Notes: generated by a model not told the origin, from the letters alone. A DNA stretch of 37,698 nt from Oscillospiraceae bacterium (GCA_017458825.1 JAFSZX010000011.1:1-37698); one strand, 5' to 3'. Numbered from the stretch's first letter, positions 17,555 through 26,680 are shown. Translations and numbers: made by a program.

Positions 17555-18484
17555 TTATTTTTTCTCCTTGCCGTGTTGTGCCAGGATCGCGGCAAATACC
17601 AGGGACAGATACGCCTCCTCGGCGGTGGCGTAGCGGCTGGTAAAGGCGATGGGCACCTGCGCGCCGATCACAGCGCCGCACACGGTGGAGTGGGCGTGGA
17701 TCAACCAGCTTTTGAGCAGGGTGTTGGCGGTGGTCAGCTCCGGCGCGATGATGGCGTCAAAGCCTCCGCCGGTCCAGGGACAGTCGTACTTTTTCTGCCG
17801 CGCGGCTTCCGGACTGATGATGAGGTCGTAGGAGATGGGACCCCACAGCGCCGCGTCCACAAAGGGCGCGCGGCTCTGCTCATATACCAGACTCTGTGCC
17901 TCCACCGTATCCTGCATACGGAACGTGCCTTTTTCCACCAGACTCATCAGAGCCAGCTTCGGGGTCACATAGCCTAAGGCACTCAGCGCCTCCACCGTGT
18001 TGCGGATGATAGCGCGTTTTTTGCTCAGATCGGGATGGATGATGATCGCCATATCCGCCAGCGCCAGCAGCTTGGGATATTCCGGTATGGTGGCGAGGGA
18101 AATGTGGCTCATGATCCGGTCACCGTCGCGCAGTCCCGTGGCTTTATCCATGACCGGCGCCAGAAAATCGTGCCCCAGCACGTTGCCGCGCATGAGGAAA
18201 TCGCCGTCGCCGTAGCGGATCACGTCAATAGCGGCGCCGGAGACGTTGTGCCCCGGCTCCGTTTCAATAAGGGTATACGGCTCGTCAGCAAGACCAAGCT
18301 GTTCCAAAAGCTCCGGGATCCGATCTTTTTTCGCTACCAGTATCGGCGAAACAAGGCCTTCCCGCTGTGCGCGAAACATACCCTGCAGCATTTCGGGGCT
18401 GTCGGCGCCTGCCAGAACAGCGCGGAACGGTTTTTCGGGTTTGGCGAGTAGACCGCGCATCTCTTCAAAAGATTTCAATTCCAT
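17555..18484 (-). CDS. Phosphate acyltransferase of the Pta/Ptb family (phosphotransbutyrylase-like)
   Basis: The 309-residue length and sequence fit phosphate butyryltransferase, which interconverts acyl-CoA plus phosphate with acyl-phosphate plus CoA. Supporting features are the PTA_PTB core with MRGNVLGHDFLAPVMDK, VEAQSLVYEQSRAPFVDAAL, the segment ALWGPISYDLIISPEAARQK, and the C-terminal IGAQVPIAFTSRYATAEEAY. AAAGGAG precedes the ATG by 7 nt. No butyrate kinase gene lies beside it. It starts 18 nt after the hppA stop with no terminator between, so it is probably the second gene of the hppA operon. Acyl-chain preference cannot be deduced; phosphate acetyltransferase activity is the main alternative. 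Confidence 0.85.
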   Translation of the reverse strand: MELKSFEEMRGLLAKPEKPFRAVLAGADSPEMLQGMFRAQREGLVSPILVAKKDRIPELLEQLGLADEPYTLIETEPGHNVSGAAIDVIRYGDGDFLMRGNVLGHDFLAPVMDKATGLRDGDRIMSHISLATIPEYPKLLALADMAIIIHPDLSKKRAIIRNTVEALSALGYVTPKLALMSLVEKGTFRMQDTVEAQSLVYEQSRAPFVDAALWGPISYDLIISPEAARQKKYDCPWTGGGFDAIIAPELTTANTLLKSWLIHAHSTVCGAVIGAQVPIAFTSRYATAEEAYLSLVFAAILAQHGKEKK

Positions 18485-18502
18485 GGTATGGCTCCTTTCC
18501 CG

Positions 18503-20632
18503 TTACAGTATTTGCAGTAGATGGTAGCTGAGGATCAATCCGGAGAACACGATCGACACGGTGGAACAGAGCTTGATGAGGATATTCAAGCTGGGACCGG
18601 AGGTATCCTTGAAAGGATCGCCTACCGTGTCGCCCACCACCGCCGCCTTATGCTGGTGCGAGCCTTTGCCGCCGTGGTGTCCCGACTCGATATACTTTTT
18701 GGCGTTATCCCATGCGCCGCCGGCATTGGACATGAACACCGCCATAGCAAAGCCGGTAACGGATACGCCGCCTAAGAGCCCCACCACGCCGGTAGGACCC
18801 AGAATAAGACCCGTGATCAGCGGCACTACGATCGCCAGCACCGCCGGCGCCACCATTTCGCGGAGCGCGCCTTTGGTGCAAAGTGACACGCAGGACGCGT
18901 AATCGGGATCAGCGGTAAAGTCCATGATGCCCTCGATCTCCCGGAACTGCCGCCGCACCTCGATCACCACCGACTGCGCCGCTTTTTGCACAGCGCTCAT
19001 GGTGAAAGCGGAAAATACGAAGGTCAGCATCGCGCCGATGAACAGACCCACCAGCACCGTGGGACTGGTCAGCGTGAAGTTCAGCACCTCATCGGTGCGC
19101 TCTTGCACGATGTTCACGTAGGACACCAGCAGTGCCAGGGCGGTGAGTGACGCCGAGCCGATGGCAAACCCCTTGCCGGTGGCGGCGGTGGTATTGCCCA
19201 GCGCATCCAGCGCATCGGTGCGCCGGCGCACTTCCTCCGGCATGAGGCTCATCTCCGCGATACCGCCGGCGTTATCCGCCACAGGTCCGTACGCGTCGGT
19301 GGCAAGGGTGATGCCGAGGGTGGAGAGCATACCCACACCGGCAATGCCGATGCCGTACAGTCCCCGGTTAAAATCAGCGGTAAAGGCGCCGGACGCGTCC
19401 ACGATCGTCACGGAGCCGCCGGCGGCAAAATAGCTCACCAGCACCGCCGCCGCCACGATCAGAATAGAGGTCAGCGTGGAACGAAGCCCCAGCGATACGC
19501 CGCCGATGATAATGGTGGCACTGCCGGTCTCCGACGAGGCGGCCAGCTTCTGGGTGGGTTTATAGGTATCCGAGGTATAGTATTCGGTGAAATAGCCGAT
19601 GGCGCATCCGCCCAGCAAGCCGCAGGCGATGGCGATGAACACGCCCAGCCAGTCGGCACGATCGAGGATCAGATAGCACAGTGCCGCGGCACTCACGGCG
19701 CTCAAAGCCGCGGCGGTGTAGGTGCCGGTCCGCAGACTCCGCAGGAGCGATTCCTGGGAAGCGTTCTCTTTCGTTTTCACCAGAAACGATCCGATGATGG
19801 AACACACAATGCCGCATACCGCCAGCGCCATTGGCAGGAGCATACCGGCAAAGCCGTATCCTCCGGCGGCGCCCAGCGCAAAGGTGGCGAGGATAGAGCC
19901 CACGTAGGACTCATAGAGATCGGCGCCCATACCGGCCACGTCGCCCACGTTATCGCCCACGTTATCGGCGATGGTGGCGGGGTTACGGGGATCGTCCTCC
20001 GGAATACCGGCTTCCACCTTACCCACCAGATCGGCGCCCACGTCTGCGGCTTTTGTGTAGATACCGCCGCCGACCCGTGCAAAGAGTGCCATGAAGCTGG
20101 CGCCCATACCGTTCATCACCATCACGTTGCCCAGCGCCTCCGGACTGTCGATGCCAAAGACGAATCGCAGCAGGAAGAACCACAGCGTAATATCCAGAAT
20201 TCCCAGTCCCACCACGGTAAAGCCCATCACAGAGCCGGAGGAGAACGCCACCCGCAATCCGCGGTTGAGGCTCTCAGACGCCGCCTGCGCCGTGCGGGCG
20301 TTGGACTGGGTGGCGATCTTCATGCCGATAAAGCCTGCCAGCATCGACCAGATCCCGCCGGTGACAAAGGCAAAGGGCGTAAATTTAGAAAGCATCCGTC
20401 CGTCGGTGGCAAACGCCATGACCAGCAGTAAGACGAATACCACGGCAAATACCTTGAATACCGTGGCGTACTGCCGGCGCAAATAGGCGTTGGCGCCTTC
20501 GCGGATGGATGCGGCGATTTTGCGCATGGTGTCGCTTCCCTCGGAAAAGGACATGACCTTTCTGCGCTGTACCAGTGCGAAGATCAGCGCGATCGCCGCA
20601 CCGGCAAACCCGATCAAAAACAGTTTCTCCAT
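18503..20632 (-). CDS. hppA: Membrane-bound ion-pumping pyrophosphatase
   Basis: This 709-residue integral membrane pump couples PPi hydrolysis to H+ or Na+ export. The ATG at 20632 follows GGGAGG by 6 nt. The substrate-binding signature is intact near residues 196-240 ([20 protein letters not shown], then [20 protein letters not shown]), as is the second Asp/Lys cluster near the C terminus ([15 protein letters not shown] and [20 protein letters not shown]). The [10 protein letters not shown] motif has alanine where K+-independent enzymes have lysine, which points to the K+-dependent subtype. Whether Na+ or H+ is pumped cannot be decided here. It leads an operon with the ptb-like gene. Confidence 0.95.
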   Translation of the reverse strand: MEKLFLIGFAGAAIALIFALVQRRKVMSFSEGSDTMRKIAASIREGANAYLRRQYATVFKVFAVVFVLLLVMAFATDGRMLSKFTPFAFVTGGIWSMLAGFIGMKIATQSNARTAQAASESLNRGLRVAFSSGSVMGFTVVGLGILDITLWFFLLRFVFGIDSPEALGNVMVMNGMGASFMALFARVGGGIYTKAADVGADLVGKVEAGIPEDDPRNPATIADNVGDNVGDVAGMGADLYESYVGSILATFALGAAGGYGFAGMLLPMALAVCGIVCSIIGSFLVKTKENASQESLLRSLRTGTYTAAALSAVSAAALCYLILDRADWLGVFIAIACGLLGGCAIGYFTEYYTSDTYKPTQKLAASSETGSATIIIGGVSLGLRSTLTSILIVAAAVLVSYFAAGGSVTIVDASGAFTADFNRGLYGIGIAGVGMLSTLGITLATDAYGPVADNAGGIAEMSLMPEEVRRRTDALDALGNTTAATGKGFAIGSASLTALALLVSYVNIVQERTDEVLNFTLTSPTVLVGLFIGAMLTFVFSAFTMSAVQKAAQSVVIEVRRQFREIEGIMDFTADPDYASCVSLCTKGALREMVAPAVLAIVVPLITGLILGPTGVVGLLGGVSVTGFAMAVFMSNAGGAWDNAKKYIESGHHGGKGSHQHKAAVVGDTVGDPFKDTSGPSLNILIKLCSTVSIVFSGLILSYHLLQIL

Positions 20633-20641
20633 TGTGTACCT

Positions 20642-20664
20642 CCCGAAACAAATGCGTTTTCGGG
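20642..20664 (-). promoter_or_regulatory. Hairpin overlapping the hppA ribosome binding site
   Basis: Perfect 7-bp arms (20642-20648 and 20658-20664) with a 9-nt loop lie in the hppA leader. The GGG of the GGGAGG ribosome binding site (20639-20644 on the minus strand) is part of the arm, so folding could limit translation start. Confidence 0.45.
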
Positions 20665-20747
20665 AAAACAACGATAAAGGGCACGTTTGTTCCGGAACGT
20701 GTCCTCGCCTTGTTTTCCTTCTTTTTCCACCCCTAAAGGGTAACGGT

Positions 20748-20776
20748 ATTATAGCAGGAAAAAAACGGAAAAACAA
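20748..20776 (-). promoter_or_regulatory. Promoter of hppA
   Basis: On the minus strand TATAAT (20753-20748) is preceded by TGC, an extended -10, and a weak -35 TTGTTT (20776-20771) lies 17 nt upstream. The leader is about 110 nt long. The rest of the hppA-csoR gap (20777-20880) shows no gene. Confidence 0.65.
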
Positions 20777-20884
20777 TGACATATTACAAATTTTTTGCTA
20801 TAAAAACTTGCGTAGCGGAAAAAACGTGCCGTTGCCGGCGTTTCGCCGTCATCTGTCACGGAGTCTTCCGCGGCACAGGATGGA

Positions 20885-20913
20885 TTGACAAATACCCCAT
20901 GGGGGTATATAAT
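20885..20913 (+). promoter_or_regulatory. Copper-responsive csoR-copA promoter
   Basis: Consensus TTGACA (20885-20890) and TATAAT (20908-20913) are 17 nt apart, and the spacer holds a CsoR-type palindrome. Bound repressor would block RNA polymerase directly. Confidence 0.85.
20892..20908. promoter_or_regulatory. Putative CsoR operator
   Basis: The 17-bp palindrome ATACCCC-ATG-GGGGTAT has the G/C-run arms typical of known CsoR sites and fills the promoter spacer ahead of csoR and copA. The assignment rests on the sequence pattern and on the adjacent csoR gene. Confidence 0.8.
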
Positions 20914-20939
20914 ATAAAAAACGGCAGGGAGGTGCCATC

Positions 20940-21248
20940 ATGGAACGGGAACACAACGGCTGTGGCTGTGAAAAGCATACCTTGCGCCCGGAACAGGAGC
21001 GGCGGGAACTGCGCAACCGCCTCCGGCGGATCGAAGGGCAGGTGCGCGGTCTGCAGCGGATGATCGATGAGGATGCGTACTGCACGGAGATCCTGACCCA
21101 ATCGGCGGCGGTCACGGCGGCTTTGAACGCGTTTAATCGCGATCTGCTGGCGCGTCATATTCGCTCCTGTGTGGTGCGTGAGATCAAAGACGGGGATGAG
21201 CGCGTGGTAGATGAGTTGGTAGGCGCGGTGCAAAAGTTGATGAAGTAG
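20940..21248 (+). CDS. csoR: CsoR-family copper-sensing repressor
   Basis: The 102-residue all-helical protein belongs to the CsoR/RcnR family (LRNRLRRIEGQVRGLQRMID). The copper-ligand pattern is visible: Cys in DAYCTEIL, then His and Cys in RHIRSCVV. An N-terminal CGCEKH segment adds further potential ligands. GGGAGGT precedes the ATG. Cu(I) binding is expected to release the operator and derepress itself and copA, which starts 21 nt downstream. Ni/Co (RcnR) or persulfide (CstR) sensing is less likely given the Cys-His-Cys set and the CopA neighbour. Confidence 0.92.
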   Translation: MEREHNGCGCEKHTLRPEQERRELRNRLRRIEGQVRGLQRMIDEDAYCTEILTQSAAVTAALNAFNRDLLARHIRSCVVREIKDGDERVVDELVGAVQKLMK

Positions 21249-21269
21249 GGAAAGGGGCGTGGAAACAGG

Positions 21270-23741
21270 ATGACTCGATACAGTGTGACCGGCATGAGCT
21301 GTGCCGCGTGCAGTGCCAGAGTGGAAAAGGCCGTATCCGCCGTGGCGGGCGTGGAGAGCTGTGCCGTGAATCTTTTGACCGGCTCGATGCTGGTAGAGGG
21401 CGCCGCGGCGCCGGAGCAGATCATTGCCGCCGTGGAGCAGGCGGGATACGGCGCGTCCCTTGGGGGCGGTCAAAAAGAAAAAGCGGCGAAGGGCGAAGAG
21501 AGGGGTGAGCTGTCCGGCCTTGCGCGGCGGCTGATCTGGTCGGCGCTTTTGTTGCTGTGCCTGATGTATCTGTCCATGGGGCACGGCATGCTTCACTGGC
21601 GCGTGCCGTCCCTCCTTGCCGGTAATCCGGCGGCGGTGGGGCTGGCGGAGCTGTTGCTTGCCGCCGGTGTAATGCTGATCGATCGGCGCCTTTTCATCAG
21701 CGGCGGCCGCGCGTTGTGGCGCCGCTCCCCTAATATGGACACGCTGGTATCGCTGGGCGCGGCGGCGTCCTTTGTGTACAGCGTTTGCCTGCTGGTTGCC
21801 GTCATCGCGGCGCAGACCCGGGGCGACAGTGCCGCCGCGGCGAAGGGGATCCACGGACTGTATTTTGAATCCGCCGCCATGATCCCGACGCTGATCACCG
21901 TAGGGAAACTTCTTGAGGCGCGCTCTAAAGGCAAGACCACCGACGCGATCAAGGGTTTGCTGAAGCTGGCGCCGGAAACGGCGTGTGTGGAGCGCGGCGG
22001 CGGAGAAGTTACGGTGCCTCTGTCGCAGGTGCGCCCGGGGGACGTATGTGTGGTGCGCCCCGGCGAGAACATTCCGGTAGACGGCGTAGTTCTTTCCGGC
22101 ACAAGCGCTGTCAACGAATCCGCCTTGACAGGTGAGAGCCTGCCGGCGGATAAACAGGAGGGGGACACGGTATCCGCCGGAACCGTCAATCTCTCCGGCA
22201 TACTGCGCTGTCGCGCCGTGGGCGTAGGGGAGGATACGGCGTTGGCGCGGATCGTCCGCACGGTCAGTGACGCCGCGGCGACCAAAGCGCCGGTCGCCAA
22301 GCTGGCGGACAAGGTATCCGGCATTTTCGTGCCGGTGGTCATGGCTCTCGCCGCGGTCACCACGGCGGTGTGGCTCATTCTGGGTGTCGAGTTTGGCGAT
22401 GCGCTGGCGCGTGGGATCTCCGTGCTGGTGGTGTCCTGCCCCTGTGCGCTGGGGCTTGCCACGCCGGTCGCCATCATGGTAGGCAGCGGCGTAGGCGCGC
22501 GAAACGGCATCCTCTTCAAAACGGCGACTGCGCTGGAGATCGCCGGAAGGACGGATATCGTGGTGCTGGATAAGACCGGTACCCTTACCGCCGGAGAGCC
22601 GCAGGTAACAGACGTTGTGCCGGTCTCTTCGGATGAAACGGCGCTTTTAACGCTGGCGGCGTCGCTGGAGTCACCCAGCGAACATCCGGTCGCCGGAGCT
22701 GTTTGCCGCGCGGCGCAGGCGCGTGGAATTCTTCCCCGGGAGGTGACGGCGTTTGAGGCGCTTCCCGGCAGCGGTGTAACGGCGCGGCAGGGCGAGGACA
22801 CGCTTCTGGGCGGTAGCTTGGCGTATATGAACGCGCAGATCACCGTGCCGAAAACGGTGCAAGAGAAGGCGGAGGCACTGGCACAGCAGGGGAAAACGCC
22901 GCTCCTTTTCGCAAGGAACGGTTGTCTGGCAGGCCTTGTCGCCGTGGCGGATACCCTTAAGGAAGACAGTAAACGCGCCGTTGACGCGCTCAAAACAATG
23001 GGTCTTCGGGTGGTGATGCTCACCGGCGACCATGAAAAGACCGCCCGCGCCATTGCCTCGCAGGCAGGTGTGGACGAGGTGATCGCCGGTGTATTACCGG
23101 ACGGCAAGGACGAGGTGATCCGCCGTCTGCGCGAACAGGGCAAAGTGATGATGGTGGGTGACGGTATCAATGACGCACCGGCGCTGACGCGTGCCGATAC
23201 AGGCGTTGCCATCGGCGCCGGAACCGATATTGCCATCGACGCGGCGGACGTGGTGCTGATGAAAAGCCGCCTTGCGGATGTGACCGCCGCCATTCGCTTG
23301 AGTCGCGCCGTGTTACGGACGATCCGGCAAAACCTGTTCTGGGCGTTTTGCTATAACGTGATCGGTATTCCGCTGGCGGCAGGTGCGCTTGCGCCGTTGG
23401 GTTTAACGCTGGAGCCCATGTTCAGCGCCGCCGCTATGAGCCTTTCCAGTTTTCTGGTGGTGTCCAACGCGCTGCGCTTAAACCTGTGCGATCTCTACGG
23501 CGCCGCCAAAGATACCGTGGCCGCGCCGCAAACGGTGACGTTGCGGATCGAGGGAATGATGTGTCCCCACTGCGAGGCGGCGGTTATACAGGCGCTTTTA
23601 AAGGTGCCGGGCGCGGCGGAAGCCGCGGCGGATCACACCGCCGGCACGGCGACGGTAAAGTTTTCCGGCGCGGCGGATCCGCAGACGATGATACAGGCGG
23701 TGGAAGATGCGGGATACCGTGTCCTCTCCACAGAACCGTAA
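21270..23741 (+). CDS. copA: Copper-exporting P1B-type ATPase CopA
   Basis: The 823-residue ATPase exports Cu(I) from the cytoplasm. An N-terminal heavy-metal-associated domain has GMSCAACS (Cys11/Cys14). Membrane segments follow, then the actuator loop with [14 protein letters not shown], the transport CPC motif at 390-392 ([13 protein letters not shown]), the phosphorylated Asp434 in DKTGTLT, the SEHPVAGAV motif with its P1B histidine, and the hinge [21 protein letters not shown] second metal-binding domain sits at the C terminus ([10 protein letters not shown], Cys765/Cys768), after the last membrane helices. It is co-transcribed with csoR and followed by a strong terminator. No separate copZ chaperone gene is present in this window. 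Confidence 0.95.
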   Translation: MTRYSVTGMSCAACSARVEKAVSAVAGVESCAVNLLTGSMLVEGAAAPEQIIAAVEQAGYGASLGGGQKEKAAKGEERGELSGLARRLIWSALLLLCLMYLSMGHGMLHWRVPSLLAGNPAAVGLAELLLAAGVMLIDRRLFISGGRALWRRSPNMDTLVSLGAAASFVYSVCLLVAVIAAQTRGDSAAAAKGIHGLYFESAAMIPTLITVGKLLEARSKGKTTDAIKGLLKLAPETACVERGGGEVTVPLSQVRPGDVCVVRPGENIPVDGVVLSGTSAVNESALTGESLPADKQEGDTVSAGTVNLSGILRCRAVGVGEDTALARIVRTVSDAAATKAPVAKLADKVSGIFVPVVMALAAVTTAVWLILGVEFGDALARGISVLVVSCPCALGLATPVAIMVGSGVGARNGILFKTATALEIAGRTDIVVLDKTGTLTAGEPQVTDVVPVSSDETALLTLAASLESPSEHPVAGAVCRAAQARGILPREVTAFEALPGSGVTARQGEDTLLGGSLAYMNAQITVPKTVQEKAEALAQQGKTPLLFARNGCLAGLVAVADTLKEDSKRAVDALKTMGLRVVMLTGDHEKTARAIASQAGVDEVIAGVLPDGKDEVIRRLREQGKVMMVGDGINDAPALTRADTGVAIGAGTDIAIDAADVVLMKSRLADVTAAIRLSRAVLRTIRQNLFWAFCYNVIGIPLAAGALAPLGLTLEPMFSAAAMSLSSFLVVSNALRLNLCDLYGAAKDTVAAPQTVTLRIEGMMCPHCEAAVIQALLKVPGAAEAAADHTAGTATVKFSGAADPQTMIQAVEDAGYRVLSTEP

Positions 23742-23743
23742 TA

Positions 23744-23775
23744 AAAAGGAGCTGTCCCACGGGACAGCTCCTTTT
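23744..23775. terminator. Bidirectional terminator between copA and the Rrf2 gene
   Basis: A 15-bp perfect stem (23744-23758/23761-23775) with AAAA on the left and TTTT on the right lies between two convergent genes. Confidence 0.9.
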
Positions 23776-23792
23776 ACATATTGAGTACCGGG

Positions 23793-24227
23793 TCAGATCA
23801 CGTAATCGCCGCCGTCAAGCTGGCTGGTGCGCTCCAGCACGTCCTGCAGCGTGATGCCGTCCAGATAGGCGGAAACGGTTTGCTCCAACCCCTGCCAGAT
23901 GGGAAGCGTGGCGCAGTCGAACCGGCGGGGACAGTCGTTGCCCTGCTCCAGACACGTTACCGGCGCCAGCGATCCCTCCGTGGCGCGGAGGATCTCACCC
24001 AGCGTGTACTGCGCCGGCGGACGGTTGAGCCGATCTCCCCCCTGATAGCCGCGGGTAGTCTGCAAAAGTCCTGCCCGATTGAGTACGGGGATGATCTGCT
24101 CAAGATACTTTTTGGAGATCTCCTGCCGCGCGGCGATCTCTTTGAGCGACACCCAGCCGTCCGACTGGTGCTGTGCCAGATCTACCATCATGCGCAACGC
24201 ATAGCGGCCTCTTGTGGAAACCATCAT
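23793..24227 (-). CDS. Rrf2-family (IscR-like) transcriptional regulator
   Basis: The 144-residue regulator starts with MMVSTRGRYALRMMVDLAQH, the hallmark of Rrf2 proteins, and has a winged-helix domain with LKEIAARQEISKKYLEQII. Three cysteines lie in the spacing C-x6-C-x5-C (TCLEQGNDCPRRFDC), close to the Fe-S ligands of IscR, so an Fe-S cluster is likely. The start is uncertain: an upstream GTG at 24239 overlaps the AGGAGGGG sequence, so the ATG at 24227 is preferred. It is the second gene after tcdA, only 8 nt from it. The usual iscS/iscU neighbours are not here, so its regulon is unknown. Confidence 0.9.
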   Translation of the reverse strand: MMVSTRGRYALRMMVDLAQHQSDGWVSLKEIAARQEISKKYLEQIIPVLNRAGLLQTTRGYQGGDRLNRPPAQYTLGEILRATEGSLAPVTCLEQGNDCPRRFDCATLPIWQGLEQTVSAYLDGITLQDVLERTSQLDGGDYVI

Positions 24228-24235
24228 GTGCCGTT

Positions 24236-24985
24236 TCACCCCTCCTGTGCGCCGCCGGCGCGGATACCGGTCAGCTCCTGAATGATATGTGACGCGATCA
24301 GCAATCCCGCCGCCGCCGGAACGAACGCGGTGGAGCCGGGAATACTGCGCCGTGTGGCGTCGTGCGCGCCGGCGTCCGCCACAGCCTCCATGCGATGCGG
24401 CAGCGGCGGTTCTGTGGAATAGACCACCGTCAGTTCCTTCACGCCGCGCCGCCGCAGTTCTTTCCGCATGACCCGCGCCAGCGGACAGACCGACGTTTTA
24501 TAGAGATCGGTCACTTGCAGTGCCGACGGATCCAGCTTATTGCCGGTACCCATGGCGCTGATGATGGGCGTACCTGCCGTGCGGGACCGGAGCACCAGCT
24601 CGATTTTGCCGGTGACGGTGTCGATCGCGTCCACCACGTAGTCATAGACGGAAAAATCGAACTGCGACGCGGTAGACGGCAGGAAGAACACGTCGTGGGT
24701 GCGGAGCGTACACGCGGGCGCGATGTCATGCAGTCGCGCCGCGGCGGCGACGGTTTTTCGCATCCCCACGGTGGAGTGTAACGCCAGTACCTGGCGGTTG
24801 ATGTTGCCGGATGACACGCAGTCGTCGTCGATAAGATCCAGCGCGCCGATCCCACTGCGGCACAAGGCTTCCGCCGCCCAACCGCCGACGCCGCCCAGTC
24901 CAAATACCGCCACGCGGCACCGCCGCAGATGTTCCATGGCATCCTGCCCCAACAAAAGCGCCGTTCTGGAAAATTGCGTGTCCAC
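24236..24985 (-). CDS. tcdA: tRNA threonylcarbamoyladenosine dehydratase (ThiF/HesA fold)
   Basis: TcdA activates the t6A37 carboxylate with ATP and cyclises it to ct6A in ANN-decoding tRNAs. The 249-residue protein has the ThiF-type nucleotide-binding glycine motif VAVFGLGGVGGWAAEALCRS, then DLIDDDCVSSGNINRQVLAL, and VDAIDTVTGKIELV. A late block reads STEPPLPH. The start is GTG, preceded by GAGGGGTGA. Other E1-like enzymes (MoeB, ThiF) are excluded by the family-specific NINRQ context and the lack of zinc-binding CxxC pairs. It is transcribed together with the Rrf2 gene. Confidence 0.92.
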   Translation of the reverse strand: MDTQFSRTALLLGQDAMEHLRRCRVAVFGLGGVGGWAAEALCRSGIGALDLIDDDCVSSGNINRQVLALHSTVGMRKTVAAAARLHDIAPACTLRTHDVFFLPSTASQFDFSVYDYVVDAIDTVTGKIELVLRSRTAGTPIISAMGTGNKLDPSALQVTDLYKTSVCPLARVMRKELRRRGVKELTVVYSTEPPLPHRMEAVADAGAHDATRRSIPGSTAFVPAAAGLLIASHIIQELTGIRAGGAQEG

Positions 24986-25035
24986 AGGATCACCCCTCTG
25001 CGAAAGACTACAAAAACAGTAAGTTTTATAGTGTT

Positions 25036-25064
25036 ATTATACCGCGCCTGATCGCTTCTGGCAA
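25036..25064 (-). promoter_or_regulatory. Promoter of tcdA-rrf2
   Basis: On the minus strand TTGCCA (25064-25059) and TATAAT (25041-25036) are 17 nt apart, about 50 nt before the tcdA GTG. Confidence 0.7.
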
Positions 25065-25075
25065 GAGAAACGCGA

Positions 25076-25110
25076 AAAAAGGACGCCGCCGGAAAAAGGC
25101 GGCGTCTTTT
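25076..25110. terminator. Terminator of the NlpC/P60 gene
   Basis: A 9-bp GC-rich stem (25082-25090/25098-25106) with a 7-nt loop has T runs on both strands. On the minus strand it closes the NlpC/P60 unit. Confidence 0.85.
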
Positions 25111-25121
25111 ATATAGTACCG

Positions 25122-26348
25122 TCAGCCGAACCGTCGGGCGCCTACAAAGTCACGGCCGTAGCCGTTACTGCTGAAACTGGTGATGACGACCCGATTGTAC
25201 GATGAGTAGCTGGAGGCGTGGATAAACTGACCGCCGCCAACGTAGATCCCCACGTGGGTGGTCGGTCCGGCGCCGTAGGCGGTGTTGCAGAAAAACACCA
25301 GATCACCGGGTTGAAGGTCGCTGTAACTCACGGCGGTCCCCTTGGCATACTGCCCGTTGGAGCCGTGGGGCAGGGAGATGCCGAAATGCGCCATGACGTA
25401 CATGGTAAAGCCGGAGCAGTCGAAGCCGGAGGCGGACGCGCCGCCGTAGACGTAGGGCACGTTCAAAAACGTGCGGGCGTACGCCACGATCTCCTCGCCC
25501 AGGGCAGAGGTGGCGGAAGCGGTGGTTTGAACACTGTTTCCTGCGGAAGCAACTTGCTGTACCGCCGCCGGTTTGTTGCGGCATAAAGCGAGATAATCGC
25601 CGGATACGTAGCCGTTTCCTTGTTCTGCGGTGACGGCAAACCAGCCGTTTTCAAAACCCGTGACCGATACGTATGTACCCTGTGTCAGGGAGAACGCCCT
25701 GCCGGCGGAAACGGATGGCGCGGTGCGAACGTTCAGCTCGTCGGTGCTGACCCGACCGTAACAGCGCAAGTTACTTGCCGAGGCTTGTACCGTAACGAAA
25801 TCGGCGGACATATAGCCGGTCTTTCCGTCATAGGCGACCTTCAGCCAGCCGCCGGAGCTTCCCAGAACGGATACGGCGGTGCCGGAAGGCAACGTAGTCA
25901 AGGCGGTATATCCTGTACCGGCGCCACTGCGAAGATTCACGTCGTCCTTCGTCAGCCCCACCGCCAGAACGGAGGTGGCGCTGGCAGGCAGCGTTACCGT
26001 CGGCGCGGACTCCCCGGTCTTCGCGGTGGCTTCCGCGGTTTTTACGGCAGGCTCCGGCTTCTTCGGGGCGGTTTCCGCGCTTTGCGCCGGCGTTTCAGTC
26101 ACCTCTGCCGGCTCGCCGGTCTCATCAGGCGTCTCTTCCTGCGGCGCGGGGAGTATATCAGCGGTTTCGTCCGCTTCCGTCTGCGCTTTGGCGGCGGCTT
26201 GCACCGTCTCCCGGGGCACATTGACCGCGCGGCTTGCCACGGAGGGAGAGGTAGCGGCTTGCTCGGTGTCGACCGTGCTCAGGCAGATGAGCGCAATCAG
26301 GCCCAGCGCCAGAACGACGGTCAGCAGATGCTTGCCCAAACGTTTCAT
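25122..26348 (-). CDS. Membrane-anchored NlpC/P60 peptidoglycan hydrolase with two SH3b domains
   Basis: The 408-residue protein begins with a short basic stretch and one hydrophobic segment (HLLTVVLALGLIALICLST) acting as signal or anchor. A Pro/Glu/Thr/Ala-rich linker runs to about residue 125. Two bacterial SH3 domains follow, marked by VNLRSGAGTGYTALTTLPSG and LNVRTAPSVSAGRAF. The C-terminal NlpC/P60 domain has the catalytic Cys in SGFDCSGFTMYV, His in TTHVGIYVGGG and a third site in FIHASSY. Such enzymes cut the D-Glu to diamino-acid bond of stem peptides. The ATG at 26348 has AGGAG 6 nt upstream. It starts 32 nt after the small gene 26381-26680 and is probably in its operon. Confidence 0.92.
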   Translation of the reverse strand: MKRLGKHLLTVVLALGLIALICLSTVDTEQAATSPSVASRAVNVPRETVQAAAKAQTEADETADILPAPQEETPDETGEPAEVTETPAQSAETAPKKPEPAVKTAEATAKTGESAPTVTLPASATSVLAVGLTKDDVNLRSGAGTGYTALTTLPSGTAVSVLGSSGGWLKVAYDGKTGYMSADFVTVQASASNLRCYGRVSTDELNVRTAPSVSAGRAFSLTQGTYVSVTGFENGWFAVTAEQGNGYVSGDYLALCRNKPAAVQQVASAGNSVQTTASATSALGEEIVAYARTFLNVPYVYGGASASGFDCSGFTMYVMAHFGISLPHGSNGQYAKGTAVSYSDLQPGDLVFFCNTAYGAGPTTHVGIYVGGGQFIHASSYSSYNRVVITSFSSNGYGRDFVGARRFG

Positions 26349-26380
26349 CAACGACTCCTATCTCTTCTGTACCAATCGTC

Positions 26381-26680
26381 TTACAGTTTACCCGACAGCG
26401 CCCGTTCCAACCAGATGCATCCCACGTCCATAGCGGCATAGAGGCTGTCCTTTTCGGACTTTTTCACCACGCGATCCCGGGACTTCAAATCGGGATCGGT
26501 CAGTTGAAGCTGTACGCTCACGCGGGTCGCCACGTCCATATCCTGCTCTTTCTTACTCTCCAGGATCTGGAGCATCACGATATACTTATCCGCCATACTG
26601 CCGTAGTAGATCAGATTGTCGATCCGGCGCAGAGGATGATCCTTATAAACAAGACCGGAGGCCTTTTTTGCGCTTGCCAT
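26381..26680 (-). CDS. Small conserved-looking hypothetical protein
   Basis: The 99-residue product is not recognised. It is basic at the N terminus, has no signal peptide or membrane helix, and contains the stretch YKDHPLRRIDNLIYYGSMAD followed by a helical, charged middle (LQILESKKEQDMDVATRVSV). GGGAG lies about 10 nt before the ATG, and a strong promoter stands just upstream, so the gene is real. It precedes the NlpC/P60 gene by 32 nt in one operon, suggesting a link to the cell envelope, but no function can be assigned. Confidence 0.75.
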   Translation of the reverse strand: MASAKKASGLVYKDHPLRRIDNLIYYGSMADKYIVMLQILESKKEQDMDVATRVSVQLQLTDPDLKSRDRVVKKSEKDSLYAAMDVGCIWLERALSGKL

